The notes beneath the pieces are model-generated. The model was not told the DNA's origin. It did no database searches and saw only the letters and a program-made list of their open reading frames with translations. DNA of 64,000 nucleotides from Paenarthrobacter sp. A20 (GTDB lineage: Bacteria; Actinomycetota; Actinomycetes; Actinomycetales; Micrococcaceae): contig NZ_JALJWH010000001.1 in the NCBI RefSeq assembly GCF_024168825.1, positions 1,860,001 through 1,924,000 on the forward strand, given 5' to 3'. Made by a program: the position numbers and the translations under genes. Shown here one piece after another: positions 52,143 through 61,025 of this stretch. Each line of letters opens with the position of its first letter. Within the stretch, counting starts at the first letter, position 1.

Positions 52143-52491
52143 GCTGCATGCCGGCGTCGTGCGTTCCGCAGTGGGGCTGTCCGTGGGCGTTGCTGCTGCG
52201 CTCCTGCTGGGCGGTTGTGCGGGGACACCGAAGATGGACGTTGCGGCCAGCTGTGAATTCCTGAACAACGACACGTTCAAGCCTGATGGCAACCAACAGC
52301 AGCAGTCCAAACAGATCGCCGCGCATTATCACGAGATCGCTGACAAACTGGCTCCGGAGATCGGCAACCCGATCAAGGACATGGCCGCGATCATGGACGA
52401 AGCGGCCGCTTCATCGCTTGGCGCGGCCACCAAGGACCAGCAGGAGAAGCTCACGGTCCAGTTCAATAAGATCGGCGAATACTGCAAGTAG
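52135..52491 (+). CDS. Small hypothetical lipoprotein
   Basis: A 118-residue lipoprotein of unknown function: hydrophobic segment [17 protein letters not shown] with the lipidated Cys about 28, then a short mature domain with CEFLNNDTF and a C-terminal EYCK, giving a likely disulfide. Helices predominate ([19 protein letters not shown]). It overlaps the ispF 3' end by 8 bases and precedes cysS by 35, so it is embedded in the operon. Confidence 0.75.
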   Translation: MDKLHAGVVRSAVGLSVGVAAALLLGGCAGTPKMDVAASCEFLNNDTFKPDGNQQQQSKQIAAHYHEIADKLAPEIGNPIKDMAAIMDEAAASSLGAATKDQQEKLTVQFNKIGEYCK

Positions 52492-52526
52492 GCAGGTCAC
52501 GCCGCGTCATCGGCTAATCTGGAGCG

Positions 52527-53981
52527 GTGACCCTGCGCTTCTATGACACCGCCTCCGCCGAAGTCCGCGACTTCGTTCCCCTCGAAGACGGCAAGGCCAG
52601 CGTGTACTACTGCGGGGCCACCGTCCAGGGAATGCCGCACGTGGGCCACGTCAGGTCGGCCATTGCTTTCGACCAGCTGACCCGCTGGCTTGAATTCCGT
52701 GGCCTCCGCGTGACTGTGGTGCGGAACGTCACCGACATCGACGACAAAATCCTTGCCAAGTCCGCCCAGTCCTTCGGACCGGACTGGGATGCTGAACCGT
52801 CCGCGCGCCAGGCCGAAGAGTGGTGGGCCCTCGCGTACCGGTACGAGCAGGAGTTCGAGGGCGCTTACGATTCTTTGGGCGTCCAGCGGCCCACCTACGA
52901 ACCCCGCGCCACCGGGCACATCCCGGAAATGCACGCGCTCATCCAGCGCCTCATCGACCGCGGCCATGCCTACCCAGCACTGGACGATTCCGGCGATGTC
53001 TACTTCGATGTCCGCTCCTGGAGCAAGTACGGCTCGCTCACGCGGCAAAATATCGATGACATGCAGGGAGCCCCCGACGCCGACCCCCGAGGCAAGCGCG
53101 ACCCGAGGGACTTCGCGCTGTGGAAGGGTTTCAAAGACGGCGAGCCCGTCACCGCCAAGTGGGAGTCTCCCTGGGGCGCGGGACGTCCCGGCTGGCACCT
53201 CGAATGCTCCGCCATGGTCACCAAGTATCTGGGCCCTCGATTTGATATCCACGGTGGGGGACTGGACCTCCGCTTCCCGCACCACGAGAACGAGATGGCC
53301 CAATCCCAGGCCGCCGGCGACGGGTTCGCCAACTTCTGGATGCACAACGGCATGGTCACCTTCGAGGGTGAAAAGATGTCCAAGTCCATCGGCAATACGG
53401 TGAGCCCGGCCGAGATGCTCGAACTCGCCTCACCCCGGGTGGTTCGCTACTACCTGGGACAGGCACACTACCGCTCCATCCTCGATTACCGGCCCACGTC
53501 GTTGCAGGAGGCTGCAGCCGCCGTCGAGCGCATTGATGGCTTCATTCACAAGGCCTCCGCCAAGGTGGGGGCAGACGCCTCAGGCATTTCCCCGCAGGCC
53601 AACATGCCGGCTGCCTTCATCGCCGCCATGGACGATGACCTCAATGTGCCCCAGGCCCTCGGAGTGCTTCACGAAACGGTACGGGCAGGCAATACAGCCT
53701 TGGCCTCCGGGGAGCTTGATGCTGCGAAGTCCGCCCTCTACAGCGTGCTGTCCATGACGGAAGTCCTGGGACTGGACGCAGTAAAGCGTCCGGAAGCTGT
53801 CCAAGGGCGCGAACACGCTGCCCTGGAAGTGCTGATCGAAGCTCAACTCGACGCCCGGGCAGCGGCGCGGGCCGCCAAGGACTGGGCCGCCTCCGACGCG
53901 ATCCGCGACACGCTCGCCGCCGCCGGCGTCGTCGTCGAAGATGGTGCGGACGGCGCCACTTGGAGCCTCAAACGCGACTGA
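52527..53981 (+). CDS. cysS: Cysteinyl-tRNA synthetase
   Basis: A 484-residue class I synthetase. [18 protein letters not shown] holds the first zinc Cys and the HIGH signature (PHVGH); [13 protein letters not shown] and HHENEMAQS give the other zinc ligands; [10 protein letters not shown] is KMSKS. The DALR-type C-terminal helical region runs from about 350. GTG 52527 is the start. A shift to MshC (mycothiol ligase) is excluded by the full anticodon-binding tail. Confidence 0.95.
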   Translation: MTLRFYDTASAEVRDFVPLEDGKASVYYCGATVQGMPHVGHVRSAIAFDQLTRWLEFRGLRVTVVRNVTDIDDKILAKSAQSFGPDWDAEPSARQAEEWWALAYRYEQEFEGAYDSLGVQRPTYEPRATGHIPEMHALIQRLIDRGHAYPALDDSGDVYFDVRSWSKYGSLTRQNIDDMQGAPDADPRGKRDPRDFALWKGFKDGEPVTAKWESPWGAGRPGWHLECSAMVTKYLGPRFDIHGGGLDLRFPHHENEMAQSQAAGDGFANFWMHNGMVTFEGEKMSKSIGNTVSPAEMLELASPRVVRYYLGQAHYRSILDYRPTSLQEAAAAVERIDGFIHKASAKVGADASGISPQANMPAAFIAAMDDDLNVPQALGVLHETVRAGNTALASGELDAAKSALYSVLSMTEVLGLDAVKRPEAVQGREHAALEVLIEAQLDARAAARAAKDWAASDAIRDTLAAAGVVVEDGADGATWSLKRD

Positions 53982-54061
53982 CAAACGGCCGCGGCGGCCG
54001 AATTGCATCGGGTCAGTAGACTTGATTCCAGACTTACTCACAAAATCAAGGATGGAATCTC

Positions 54062-55054
54062 ATGGCCAACAACGGTCGCCGGTCGGTCAAGCAGAAGAAG
54101 GGCCCCTCCACCGGAACCGGTGGCCACGGCCGCAAGGCCCTGGAGGGCAAGGGTCCCACGCCCAAGGCGGAGGACCGCACCTACCACAAGGCATACAAGA
54201 ACAAGCAGCTGGCTGAGCGCTCAGCTGCCAAGCGCGGCACGGGTACCCGCCCCGGTGGCGCCGGTGCCCGCTCAGGCCCCAAGGGCCGTGCAACCGAAGA
54301 ACTGGTTACCGGCCGCAACTCGGTGGTCGAAGCCCTGCGCGCGGGCATTCCGGCCAAGGCACTGCACGTCGCCATCCGGATCGAGATGGACGACCGCGTC
54401 AAGGAATCCCTCAAGCTCGCGGCTGAACGCGGCATCCCGCTGCTCGAAACCGGCAAGGTTGAGCTGGACCGCATGACCGAGGACGCCGTGCACCAGGGCC
54501 TCGTCCTGCAGATCCCGCCGTACGAATACGAGGACGCCTACGACCTCGCGGAGACAACCCTGGCCAAGTGGAAGAAGGGGCACATCTCCAACGCTCCGAT
54601 CTTCGTGGCACTGGACGGCATCACCGACCCCCGCAACCTTGGCGCGATCATCCGCTCCGTCTCCGCGTTCAGCGGCCACGGCGTGATCGTTCCCGAGCGT
54701 CGCTCCGTCGGCGTGACCGCATCCGCCTGGAAGACCAGCGCCGGTGCCGCTGTCCGCGTACCCGTGGCCCGCGCGTCGAACCTTAACAACGCCCTTAAGC
54801 AGTTCAAGAACATGGGCATCTACGTTCTCGGCCTGGACGGCGACGGCGACGTTTCGCTGCCCGATCTCAGTGTGGCCACGGAACCCGTGTGCATCGTCGT
54901 GGGCTCCGAAGGCAAGGGCCTGAGCAGGCTGGTCCGCGAAAACTGCGACCAGATCGTCTCGATCCCGATCGACTCCGCCATGGAGTCGCTCAATGCATCC
55001 ATGGCCGTCGGTATCTCGCTGTACGAAGTGTCGAGGCAGCGCGCCGCTAAGTAA
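54062..55054 (+). CDS. rlmB: 23S rRNA (guanosine-2'-O-)-methyltransferase RlmB (TrmH/SpoU family)
   Basis: A 330-residue SPOUT methyltransferase. The first 75 residues are basic and Gly-rich, an RNA-binding extension common in actinobacteria. A substrate-binding domain follows (GRNSVVEALRAGIPAKALHVA). The knotted SAM domain shows ALDGITDPRNLGAIIRS (motif 1), VVGSEGKGLSRLV (motif 2) and IPIDSAMESLNASMAVGISLYE (motif 3). It sits 80 bases after cysS, as in many actinobacteria. Confidence 0.92.
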   Translation: MANNGRRSVKQKKGPSTGTGGHGRKALEGKGPTPKAEDRTYHKAYKNKQLAERSAAKRGTGTRPGGAGARSGPKGRATEELVTGRNSVVEALRAGIPAKALHVAIRIEMDDRVKESLKLAAERGIPLLETGKVELDRMTEDAVHQGLVLQIPPYEYEDAYDLAETTLAKWKKGHISNAPIFVALDGITDPRNLGAIIRSVSAFSGHGVIVPERRSVGVTASAWKTSAGAAVRVPVARASNLNNALKQFKNMGIYVLGLDGDGDVSLPDLSVATEPVCIVVGSEGKGLSRLVRENCDQIVSIPIDSAMESLNASMAVGISLYEVSRQRAAK

Positions 55055-55064
55055 TCCACGGTGA

Positions 55065-55142
55065 GGCGGCGTTGCCGTCATCCTCCGCATGCTCGCTCGT
55101 TCCTCGCTTAGACGCATGCTTCCGGATGACGGCCACGCCGCC
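55065..55142. repeat. Large imperfect hairpin downstream of rlmB
   Basis: GGCGGCGTTGCCGTCATCC...GCATGC (55065-55092) is nearly the reverse complement of 55114-55142, with one mismatch and a one-base bulge. The 21-base loop contains GCTCGCTCG, reminiscent of the neighbouring 32-bp repeats. It may end the rlmB transcript. Confidence 0.6.
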
Positions 55143-55227
55143 TTTCCACCGACGCTCTCTCACCTCTTGAACTGCTCCCCTGAAGTTGGACTGAGAATTT
55201 CAGTTCCGATTTGAGGGGAGCAGTTTT

Positions 55228-55788
55228 ATGTGTTCGCGTAGTTCTTTGTCTGTGGTGCAGCGGGTGTCGGCTGTAGCGTGTTTTGAAAGAGGGCTTGGCT
55301 ATCGGGCGGCGGCCCGGTACCTTGATGCGCCCCAGGTGCCGGTAAGGGGACTGTATGGGTTATGGAGGATTCATGGGGAAGGAGTCTTGGTGACCAAGGC
55401 GCCGAAGTCATACTCTTTCGAGGTCAAACTGGCCTTGGTGCAGCGGTTCCTGGCGGGCGAAACCGGTCCCGACCTGGCCGTTGAAGCGGGCCTGTCTTCA
55501 CGGCAACTGCTGCAGAAATGGGTCAGAGCGTATCGCTTGGAGGGCGAAGACGGGCTGATGCCAAAACGCAACGGCACGCCAGCGAAGCCGAAGGCCGCAC
55601 CTTCTGGGGAACCCGTGGCCCTGCCGTCGCGGAAGCCTGGTGCGATGCTGTCCGTGAAGCCCGGGGCGACGCCGCAGGCCCCGGAGGTTTCGGAGCTTGA
55701 GCAACTGCGTCGGGAGAACGAACTGTTGCGGGCAGAGGTGGCCTACTTGGGAAAATTGCGGGCCTTGAGGGCGCAGGAACGACGGTGA
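55228..55788 (+). CDS. IS3-family transposase OrfA
   Basis: A 186-residue DNA-binding subunit. It contains two helix-turn-helix-like stretches (VQRVSAVACFERGLGYRAAARYL; FEVKLALVQRFLAGETGPDLAVEAGLSSRQLLQKWV), a Pro/Ala-rich linker and a C-terminal leucine zipper, ELEQLRRENELLRAEVAYLGKL, used for multimerisation. It overlaps orfB by 4 bases (GTGA); classical IS3 elements make an OrfAB fusion by -1 slippage near such an overlap. Confidence 0.88.
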   Translation: MCSRSSLSVVQRVSAVACFERGLGYRAAARYLDAPQVPVRGLYGLWRIHGEGVLVTKAPKSYSFEVKLALVQRFLAGETGPDLAVEAGLSSRQLLQKWVRAYRLEGEDGLMPKRNGTPAKPKAAPSGEPVALPSRKPGAMLSVKPGATPQAPEVSELEQLRRENELLRAEVAYLGKLRALRAQERR

Positions 55789-56639
55789 AGGTTCAAGCCC
55801 TCGTTGCCCTCAAGGCTGATTACCCGCTCCCGGTTCTGCTGCGGGCCGCGGGCCTGGCCCGCTCGACGTTCTTCTACCATCAGGCCCGGCTCCTGTCCCC
55901 GGACCCGCAGGAAGCACTCAAGAGCGCCATCACGGAGGTTTTCACGACCAACCACGGCCGTTACGGACATCGCCGAATCCACACCGAGCTGACGAAGCAA
56001 GGATGGACGGTGGCGAAGAAGACCGTGCTGAAACTGATGCGCGCCCTGGCCTTGCGCTGCAAGATCCGGCGGCGGAAACGCTATAACTCCTACCAAGGCG
56101 AGCAGGGGGTGATTGCACCGAACGTGCTGGACCGGAAGTTCGACGCCGACGCTCCGAACCAGAAGTGGGTCACTGATGTCACCGAGTTCCGCGTCGGGGA
56201 CCGGAAGCTCTACCTCTCACCAGTCATGGACCTTTTCGACCGGCAAATTATTTCGTATTCCATCGGCAACTCACCGAACCTGGAACTAGCCAACACCTCA
56301 CTATCTCAGGCCATCACCTGCCTGGAACCGGGACAAAAACCATTGGTTCACTCGGACCAAGGCTTCCAATACCAGCACGTGTTCTGGCGGCAGCTGCTCA
56401 CCGAAGCCGGCGCCACCCAGTCAATGTCCCGCAAGGGCAACTGCTACGACAACGCCGTCATGGAGAACTTCTTCGGACATCTCAAGGAAGAACTCTTCCA
56501 CCACGTCCGGTTCCTCAGCACCGACGCCTTGGCAACAGCACTGCACGAGTACATCCGCTGGTATAACAACGAAAGGATCTCCACCAAACTCGAAGGCCTG
56601 AGCCCGGTGCAATACCGGGCCCAGACCCTCGCAGCCTAA
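55785..56639 (+). CDS. IS3-family transposase OrfB (DDE catalytic subunit)
   Basis: A 284-residue protein with an HTH_21-type N-terminus (HGRYGHRRIHTEL) and an integrase core. The catalytic triad is Asp in QKWVTDVTEF, Asp in LVHSDQGFQYQH and Glu in NAVMENFFGHLKEELF. YNNERISTKLEGLSPVQYR is the typical C-terminal signature. GTG 55785 is the start. No inactivating mutation is seen. Confidence 0.9.
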   Translation: MKVQALVALKADYPLPVLLRAAGLARSTFFYHQARLLSPDPQEALKSAITEVFTTNHGRYGHRRIHTELTKQGWTVAKKTVLKLMRALALRCKIRRRKRYNSYQGEQGVIAPNVLDRKFDADAPNQKWVTDVTEFRVGDRKLYLSPVMDLFDRQIISYSIGNSPNLELANTSLSQAITCLEPGQKPLVHSDQGFQYQHVFWRQLLTEAGATQSMSRKGNCYDNAVMENFFGHLKEELFHHVRFLSTDALATALHEYIRWYNNERISTKLEGLSPVQYRAQTLAA

Positions 56640-56681
56640 AATCCCAATTAGCCAGTCCAACAAACGGGGACCAGTTCATCT

Positions 56682-56744
56682 CGTCGCCTTTCGGCCGACG
56701 CTCGCTCACCTTTCGTCGGTTTTCGGCCGACGCTCGCTCACAGT
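56682..56744 (+). repeat. 32-bp tandem repeat, first copy split by the IS3 element
   Basis: Units of the form CCGACGCTCGCTCACCTTTCG-TCGGTTTTCGG begin at 56695 and 56727 (32 bases apart). The first unit starts at 55149, is broken at 55167 by the IS, and resumes at 56682. The third copy is partial. The function is unknown; it lies between rlmB and the nitrilase gene. Confidence 0.75.
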
Positions 56745-56755
56745 TGGAGCTGGCT

Positions 56756-57565
56756 CTAGAAGTTGTGGCGGTTGGCCAGCACCGGGAGTTTTTGTCGGGC
56801 TTCCTCCACCACCGTGGGGTCGAGGTCGGCGAAGATGAGGCCCGGTTCGCCTTCGAGCGCTTCCAGGACCTGGCCGAACGGGGACACGACGGCGGAGTAC
56901 CCCACCCCTGTGGGCGCAGCACCCTTGGCCTCGACACCCTGCGTGGCCGGATCGCCTTGGCCGCAGGCGAGCACAAACGTGGTGGTGTCAACGGCACGGG
57001 CGCGGGCGAGAAGTTGCCACTGCTCGGCTTTGCCCGGACCTGATCCCCACGACGCCGAGACGATGTTGACCACAGCGCCGCGATCGGCGTTGGCCGTGAA
57101 CAGCGCAGGGAAGCGGATGTCGTAACAGGTGGCCAGGCCAAAGGTGAGGCCGCCGGCGTCGAACGTTATGGGGTCCGTACCCGCCTCAACGGTGTCCGAC
57201 TCCGAGAAGCCGAACGCGTCGAACAGGTGAATCTTGTCGTAGCTGGTTTCGACACCTGGTCCGGTGGCGAGCAGCGTGTTCCGCACCCGCCGGGCACCCG
57301 AGTCCGAGGCAGTACCGGGAGTGAACATGCCCGCCACGATGACCAGCTGCAGTTCAGCGGCAAGGGCGCGCATGCGGCTGGCCCACGGTCCATCCAAAGG
57401 TTCGGCAATGTCCAGCAGCGAGTTTCCGAACGCGCGCATCATCGCCTCGGGAAACACCACCAACCCGGCGCCACCCTCCTTGGCCCGGCGGGCGTACTCC
57501 TCCAGGAGCCGCAGGTTGTCGGCCAGATCCCGGCCGGTGATGACTTGGGCGAGTGCCACGCGCAC
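56756..57565 (-). CDS. Carbon-nitrogen hydrolase (nitrilase superfamily)
   Basis: A 269-residue cytosolic amidase-type enzyme with the Glu-Lys-Cys triad: VVFPEAMM (Glu about 42), TSYDKIHLFDAFGF (Lys) and FGLATCYDIRFP (Cys about 145). VNIVSASWGSGPGKAEQW and RARAVDTTTFVLACGQGD follow the branch of deaminated glutathione/omega-amidase-like proteins; the substrate is unproven. GTG 57565 is chosen because GGAGG lies 8 bases upstream; an ATG at 57589 is the alternative. Confidence 0.86.
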   Translation of the reverse strand: MRVALAQVITGRDLADNLRLLEEYARRAKEGGAGLVVFPEAMMRAFGNSLLDIAEPLDGPWASRMRALAAELQLVIVAGMFTPGTASDSGARRVRNTLLATGPGVETSYDKIHLFDAFGFSESDTVEAGTDPITFDAGGLTFGLATCYDIRFPALFTANADRGAVVNIVSASWGSGPGKAEQWQLLARARAVDTTTFVLACGQGDPATQGVEAKGAAPTGVGYSAVVSPFGQVLEALEGEPGLIFADLDPTVVEEARQKLPVLANRHNF

Positions 57566-57802
57566 GATAGAACCTCCAGTTGTCTCCATCCCAGTATGCC
57601 AAGCGGGCGCCGCGGAAGCGGCCCACGCGACACATTGGAGTAGACCCCGCCGCCTGAATCCGGTTCCGGAATAATGTTCGAGCACGTGAACGGCATAAGT
57701 AATCTGGCGCTTAGCGCGCAAGTAATGAAATCGCTATGCAGAACCTCGTCACATGAGAAGCCGGCGCGGCACATACTGGGCGTGGAACTAAACTTGCAAG
57801 TA

Positions 57803-59917
57803 ATGGTTATGCCTATTTTTGACACAGAAGCCGCCGTCGACGCCTCACGGCCACGGCCCCTTGGACTGAGCACGCCCCAGCCCGATCTCGTCGATGCCGA
57901 AAACACGCAGAATCATCACGTGAACGTGGCCGTTTTCGCGCCCGACCTGGAGCAAGTAGAGATTGCCTTCCAGGCTCCCGGCGAGCCGTGGCGCGCCCAC
58001 GCCCTTCCCAACGTCGAGGACGGCGTCCACTTCGGGCTGGTGAGCGGGGTAGCGCCGGGCACCCGGTATGGTTTCCGGGCGGCACCAGCCGAGACCGGCC
58101 TCCCCATGTCCGTGCCGGCTTTGGACCTGGACGACGACGGCGAACAGCGGCTGCTGCTCGATCCCTACGGTCGCGCTGTGGACCAGCGGGGTGAATTCCT
58201 CACGAGTGTCCACCTGGAAATCGGCTTTGACTGGGGCGATGACCAACCGCCGCGTATTCCGCTCCGAACCTCGGTCATCTACGAGGCCCACGTCCGTGGG
58301 CAGACGATGCTTCACCCGGATATCCCGGAGCACCTTCGCGGCACCTACGCCGGCATGGCGCATCCGGTGATGATCCAGCACCTCACAGAGCTTGGCATCA
58401 CCGCTGTTCAGCTCCTGCCAATCCATTTCCACTTGGACGAGTCACATCTCCAGGACCTTGGCATGACCAACTACTGGGGCTACAACACGGCTGCCTTCTT
58501 TGCCCCGCATTCGGACTACGCCACCGAAGCTGCCCGCAACGCTGGCCCCCACGCGGTTCAGGACGAACTCAAGGGCATGATCAAGTTGCTGCACGCAGCG
58601 GGCATTGAGGTCATCCTGGACGTGGTGTACAACCACACCGCCGAAGCAGGTCCGGACGGTCCTGCCCTCAGCTTCCGCGGACTGGCAGAGAAGCGCTATT
58701 ACCGGCACGATGCCCACGGGCGCTACCTGGACACCACCGGCTGTGGCAACACCCTGGACTTCAGCGATCCCGTGGTGGTGGATCTGGCCCTGGATTCCCT
58801 GCGGTACTGGGTCAACGACTTCCACGTGGATGGCTTCCGCTTCGACCTCGCAGTGACCCTGTGCCGGGATGCGGGCAACACGTTCGATCCCCAGCACCCC
58901 TTCCTGCAAGCCATTGCGGAGGATCCGGTATTGTCGGCGGTCAAGCTCATCGCCGAGCCTTGGGACGTTGGCTACGGTGGCTGGCAGACAGGCCGCTTCC
59001 CGCACGGTTGGTCGGATTGGAATGACCACTTCCGCGACGGCGTCCGCAGCTTCTGGCTGTCCGACCGCGCAGCCATCGAAGCCGGTGGCCAGGGCGGTTC
59101 CGTGGCCTCCTTGGCTGAACTCATGGCCGGTTCGGCCAACCTCTTTGCCTCCTCGGGACGCACCCGGCTGGCCTCGGTCAACTTCATCACGGCCCACGAC
59201 GGCTTCACCCTCAAGGACTTGGTGAGCTACGACCGTAAGCACAACGAGGCCAACGGTGAGCAGAACCGCGACGGCCACGGAGATAACCGCAGCTACAACC
59301 ACGGCGTGGAAGGCAGGAGCGAGAACGAGGCCATCGTTGCTGCCCGTGCCCTGTCCGTTCGGAACCTGATGGCCACCTTGCTGTTGTCCTTCGGGGTTCC
59401 CATGATTACTGCCGGCGACGAACTTGGCCGCACCCAGCAGGGCAACAACAACGCCTACTGCCAGGACAACCCCACGGCATGGCTGGATTGGAGCCGCACC
59501 CAGGAAGCCAACGCCATGTTCCGGACCACACGTGAGCTGGTTCGGCTCCGCCGCTGGTTCCTGAGGCACCAGCCTGAGAGTTTCCCCGGCAACGCGAACA
59601 ACTCCAGCCTGCAATGGTTCGACGACAAAGGTCAGCGAATGACTCCCGCACGCTGGAACGATCCCAACGTGCGCTCTGTCCAACTCCTGATGGGGCATGA
59701 GGACAGCGAAATCCGTGGCTTGATCGTGGTGAACGGAAGCAACCAGGATGTGAAGATGGTGCTGCCTGAGATTCTGAGTGAAACCGGTATCGGCAAGCGC
59801 ATGTTTGAGCTCCGCTTCACTACGTCGGTGTTGCACGAGCGCCGGAAGGGCGCGTTGGTGGCCTCAGGCGAGCGGGATATCCTGCAAGCCAACACCATCA
59901 ACATCTACCGCACGTAG
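57803..59917 (+). CDS. glgX: Glycogen debranching enzyme GlgX
   Basis: A 704-residue GH13 enzyme hydrolysing alpha-1,6 branches of glycogen. An N-terminal CBM48 (about 20-150) precedes the barrel: TSVIYEAHVRG, VILDVVYNHTAE (region I), DGFRFDLAV (nucleophile Asp, II), LIAEPWD (acid/base Glu, III) and ITAHDGFTLKDL (IV). MTNYWGYNTAAFFAP is typical. The ATG at 57803 is given; GTG 57782 and ATG 57809 are possible, and none has a good ribosome-binding site. GCAAGTAAT occurs twice in the 240-base upstream gap. Confidence 0.93.
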   Translation: MVMPIFDTEAAVDASRPRPLGLSTPQPDLVDAENTQNHHVNVAVFAPDLEQVEIAFQAPGEPWRAHALPNVEDGVHFGLVSGVAPGTRYGFRAAPAETGLPMSVPALDLDDDGEQRLLLDPYGRAVDQRGEFLTSVHLEIGFDWGDDQPPRIPLRTSVIYEAHVRGQTMLHPDIPEHLRGTYAGMAHPVMIQHLTELGITAVQLLPIHFHLDESHLQDLGMTNYWGYNTAAFFAPHSDYATEAARNAGPHAVQDELKGMIKLLHAAGIEVILDVVYNHTAEAGPDGPALSFRGLAEKRYYRHDAHGRYLDTTGCGNTLDFSDPVVVDLALDSLRYWVNDFHVDGFRFDLAVTLCRDAGNTFDPQHPFLQAIAEDPVLSAVKLIAEPWDVGYGGWQTGRFPHGWSDWNDHFRDGVRSFWLSDRAAIEAGGQGGSVASLAELMAGSANLFASSGRTRLASVNFITAHDGFTLKDLVSYDRKHNEANGEQNRDGHGDNRSYNHGVEGRSENEAIVAARALSVRNLMATLLLSFGVPMITAGDELGRTQQGNNNAYCQDNPTAWLDWSRTQEANAMFRTTRELVRLRRWFLRHQPESFPGNANNSSLQWFDDKGQRMTPARWNDPNVRSVQLLMGHEDSEIRGLIVVNGSNQDVKMVLPEILSETGIGKRMFELRFTTSVLHERRKGALVASGERDILQANTINIYRT

Positions 59918-59943
59918 CCACACAGACATCAGGAGTTCTCCGC

Positions 59944-60405
59944 ATGAACCGCAGCCGCAGCAAATTGGTGGCGTTCGCGGGTCTGGTGATCGCCGTCGTC
60001 GTGCTGGTGGTCGCCATGGTGGGCGGAGGTGGGTTAACAGCGCAAACCACGACGCCGGAACCTGGCTCCGCGACGTCGGCCGCCGCGACGCCGGGGGCCG
60101 CGGTGGTGGCAAACCCTTCGTCGCTGCCCGCCATCAACGCCTCGCAGCTACCCAGGGAAGCCCGCCAGACGCTGACCCTCATCGCGAAGGGTGGCCCGTA
60201 CCCGTATGACCGTGACGGCGTGAACTTCGGCAACTTCGAAGGCCTCCTGCCCAAGAAGTCCGGCGGCTTCTACAAGGAGTACACGGTGCCCACACCCGGA
60301 GAGTCGGACCGGGGCGCCCGCCGGATCATCGTGGGCAAGGACGCTGCCAAGTACTACACCGCGGACCATTACGAGTCGTTCAAGTTCATCGTCGAAGGCA
60401 AGTAG
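59944..60405 (+). CDS. Secreted guanyl-specific ribonuclease (barnase/RNase Sa family)
   Basis: A 153-residue exported RNase. A basic start and hydrophobic segment (LVAFAGLVIAVVVLVVAMVGGGG) form a signal or anchor, then an Ala/Thr/Pro-rich spacer. The nuclease domain is LPREARQTLTLIAKGGPYPYDRDGVNFGNFEGLLP, KEYTVPTPGESDRGARRIIVG and YYTADHYESFKFI, giving the catalytic Glu, Arg and His of RNase Sa. It has no cysteines, so it lacks the usual disulfide. Its barstar inhibitor is encoded 6 bases downstream. Confidence 0.9.
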   Translation: MNRSRSKLVAFAGLVIAVVVLVVAMVGGGGLTAQTTTPEPGSATSAAATPGAAVVANPSSLPAINASQLPREARQTLTLIAKGGPYPYDRDGVNFGNFEGLLPKKSGGFYKEYTVPTPGESDRGARRIIVGKDAAKYYTADHYESFKFIVEGK

Positions 60406-60411
60406 GAGCCC

Positions 60412-60771
60412 ATGAAGATCTATTCTGCAGACACCTGGACCCTTGAAGAACTACGGGAGCAGATTTCCGACGCCGGCCGCAGGACCGTGATGGTCCCCCC
60501 GGCAACCACCAAGCAAGCGGTCCTGGAAGTCTTCGCCCAGGTCCTGGACTTCCCTGAGTACTACGGCGTGAACCTGGACGCCCTGAACGACTCCCTGCAC
60601 GATTACGCCGACGCCCTCTCAGAGGACGACGGCAGCCCGGTCACCATGATCTGGCAGGTCCCGGCGGCCTACCGCACGGACCGTTCCTTCGGCGTAGTCT
60701 GCGAGATCCTGCAGGACGCAGAGCGCTACGCCGGCCGCGACCTCGCGGTCATCGCCGTGTTCGAGAATTAG
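60412..60771 (+). CDS. Barstar-family ribonuclease inhibitor
   Basis: A 119-residue cytosolic inhibitor protecting the producer. VFAQVLDFPEYYGVNLDALNDSLHDYA is the barstar signature; the acidic helix (Asp/Glu-rich, including DALNDSLHDYADALSEDD) inserts into the RNase active site. AGGAG precedes the ATG at 60412. It forms a two-gene unit with the RNase, a toxin-immunity pair. Confidence 0.92.
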   Translation: MKIYSADTWTLEELREQISDAGRRTVMVPPATTKQAVLEVFAQVLDFPEYYGVNLDALNDSLHDYADALSEDDGSPVTMIWQVPAAYRTDRSFGVVCEILQDAERYAGRDLAVIAVFEN

Positions 60772-60779
60772 TCGCTCCA

Positions 60780-61025
60780 ACGTCATACCAGTGGGGGCAA
60801 GCCACGACGCAAACAGCGACTTGAGTGCTCTGACGGAGAGTTGAGGCGTGGCCCAGCATTGATCCTATGCGTTCGTGATTCCCGCCGAAGCGCTTAAGTG
60901 GTGCGTGCCACCCAATCGTGATGCGAGAATTTAAATATTTCTGCGCTTTTTCCGATTATTTCCAAAGTTTGACGCTAAATGTGTCGAGCGATACATTTCG
61001 GAGGGGCCTTTAGGCTCTACGTCAT
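60780..61025. other. A/T-rich gene-free stretch with ribosome-binding-site remnant
   Basis: A clear drop in G+C around 60920-61000 (GAATTTAAATATTTC, GATTATTTCC) contrasts with the surroundings. GGAGGGG at 61000 looks like a Shine-Dalgarno but no start codon in the frame of the following crystallin-like open frame lies near it; a TAG at 61011 blocks that frame. It is probably a promoter region of a decayed gene. Confidence 0.5.

Larger units (their letters stand above)
55168..56678 (+). mobile_element. IS3-family insertion sequence (IS150-like), 1511 bp
   Basis: Imperfect terminal inverted repeats of 26 bases: TGAACTGCTCCCC...GTTGGACTG (55168-55193), and inverted TGAACTGGTCCCC...GTTGGACTG (56653-56678). 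A 3-bp target duplication TCT flanks it (55165-55167 and 56679-56681). It carries orfA and orfB. Both genes look intact. It is inserted within a 32-bp tandem repeat. Confidence 0.92.

Noticed and set aside
55228..56639. IS3 orfAB as evidence of a larger integrative element
   Set aside because: Flanking genes rlmB, nitrilase and glgX are chromosomal, the TCT duplication is tight, and no integrase or conjugation genes are present.
56682..56744. Possible CRISPR repeats
   Set aside because: The 32-bp units follow one another without unique spacers and no cas genes are present.
58442..59836. 464-codon minus-strand frame inside glgX
   Set aside because: It is Val/Gly/His-rich shadow translation; all GH13 motifs are on the plus strand.
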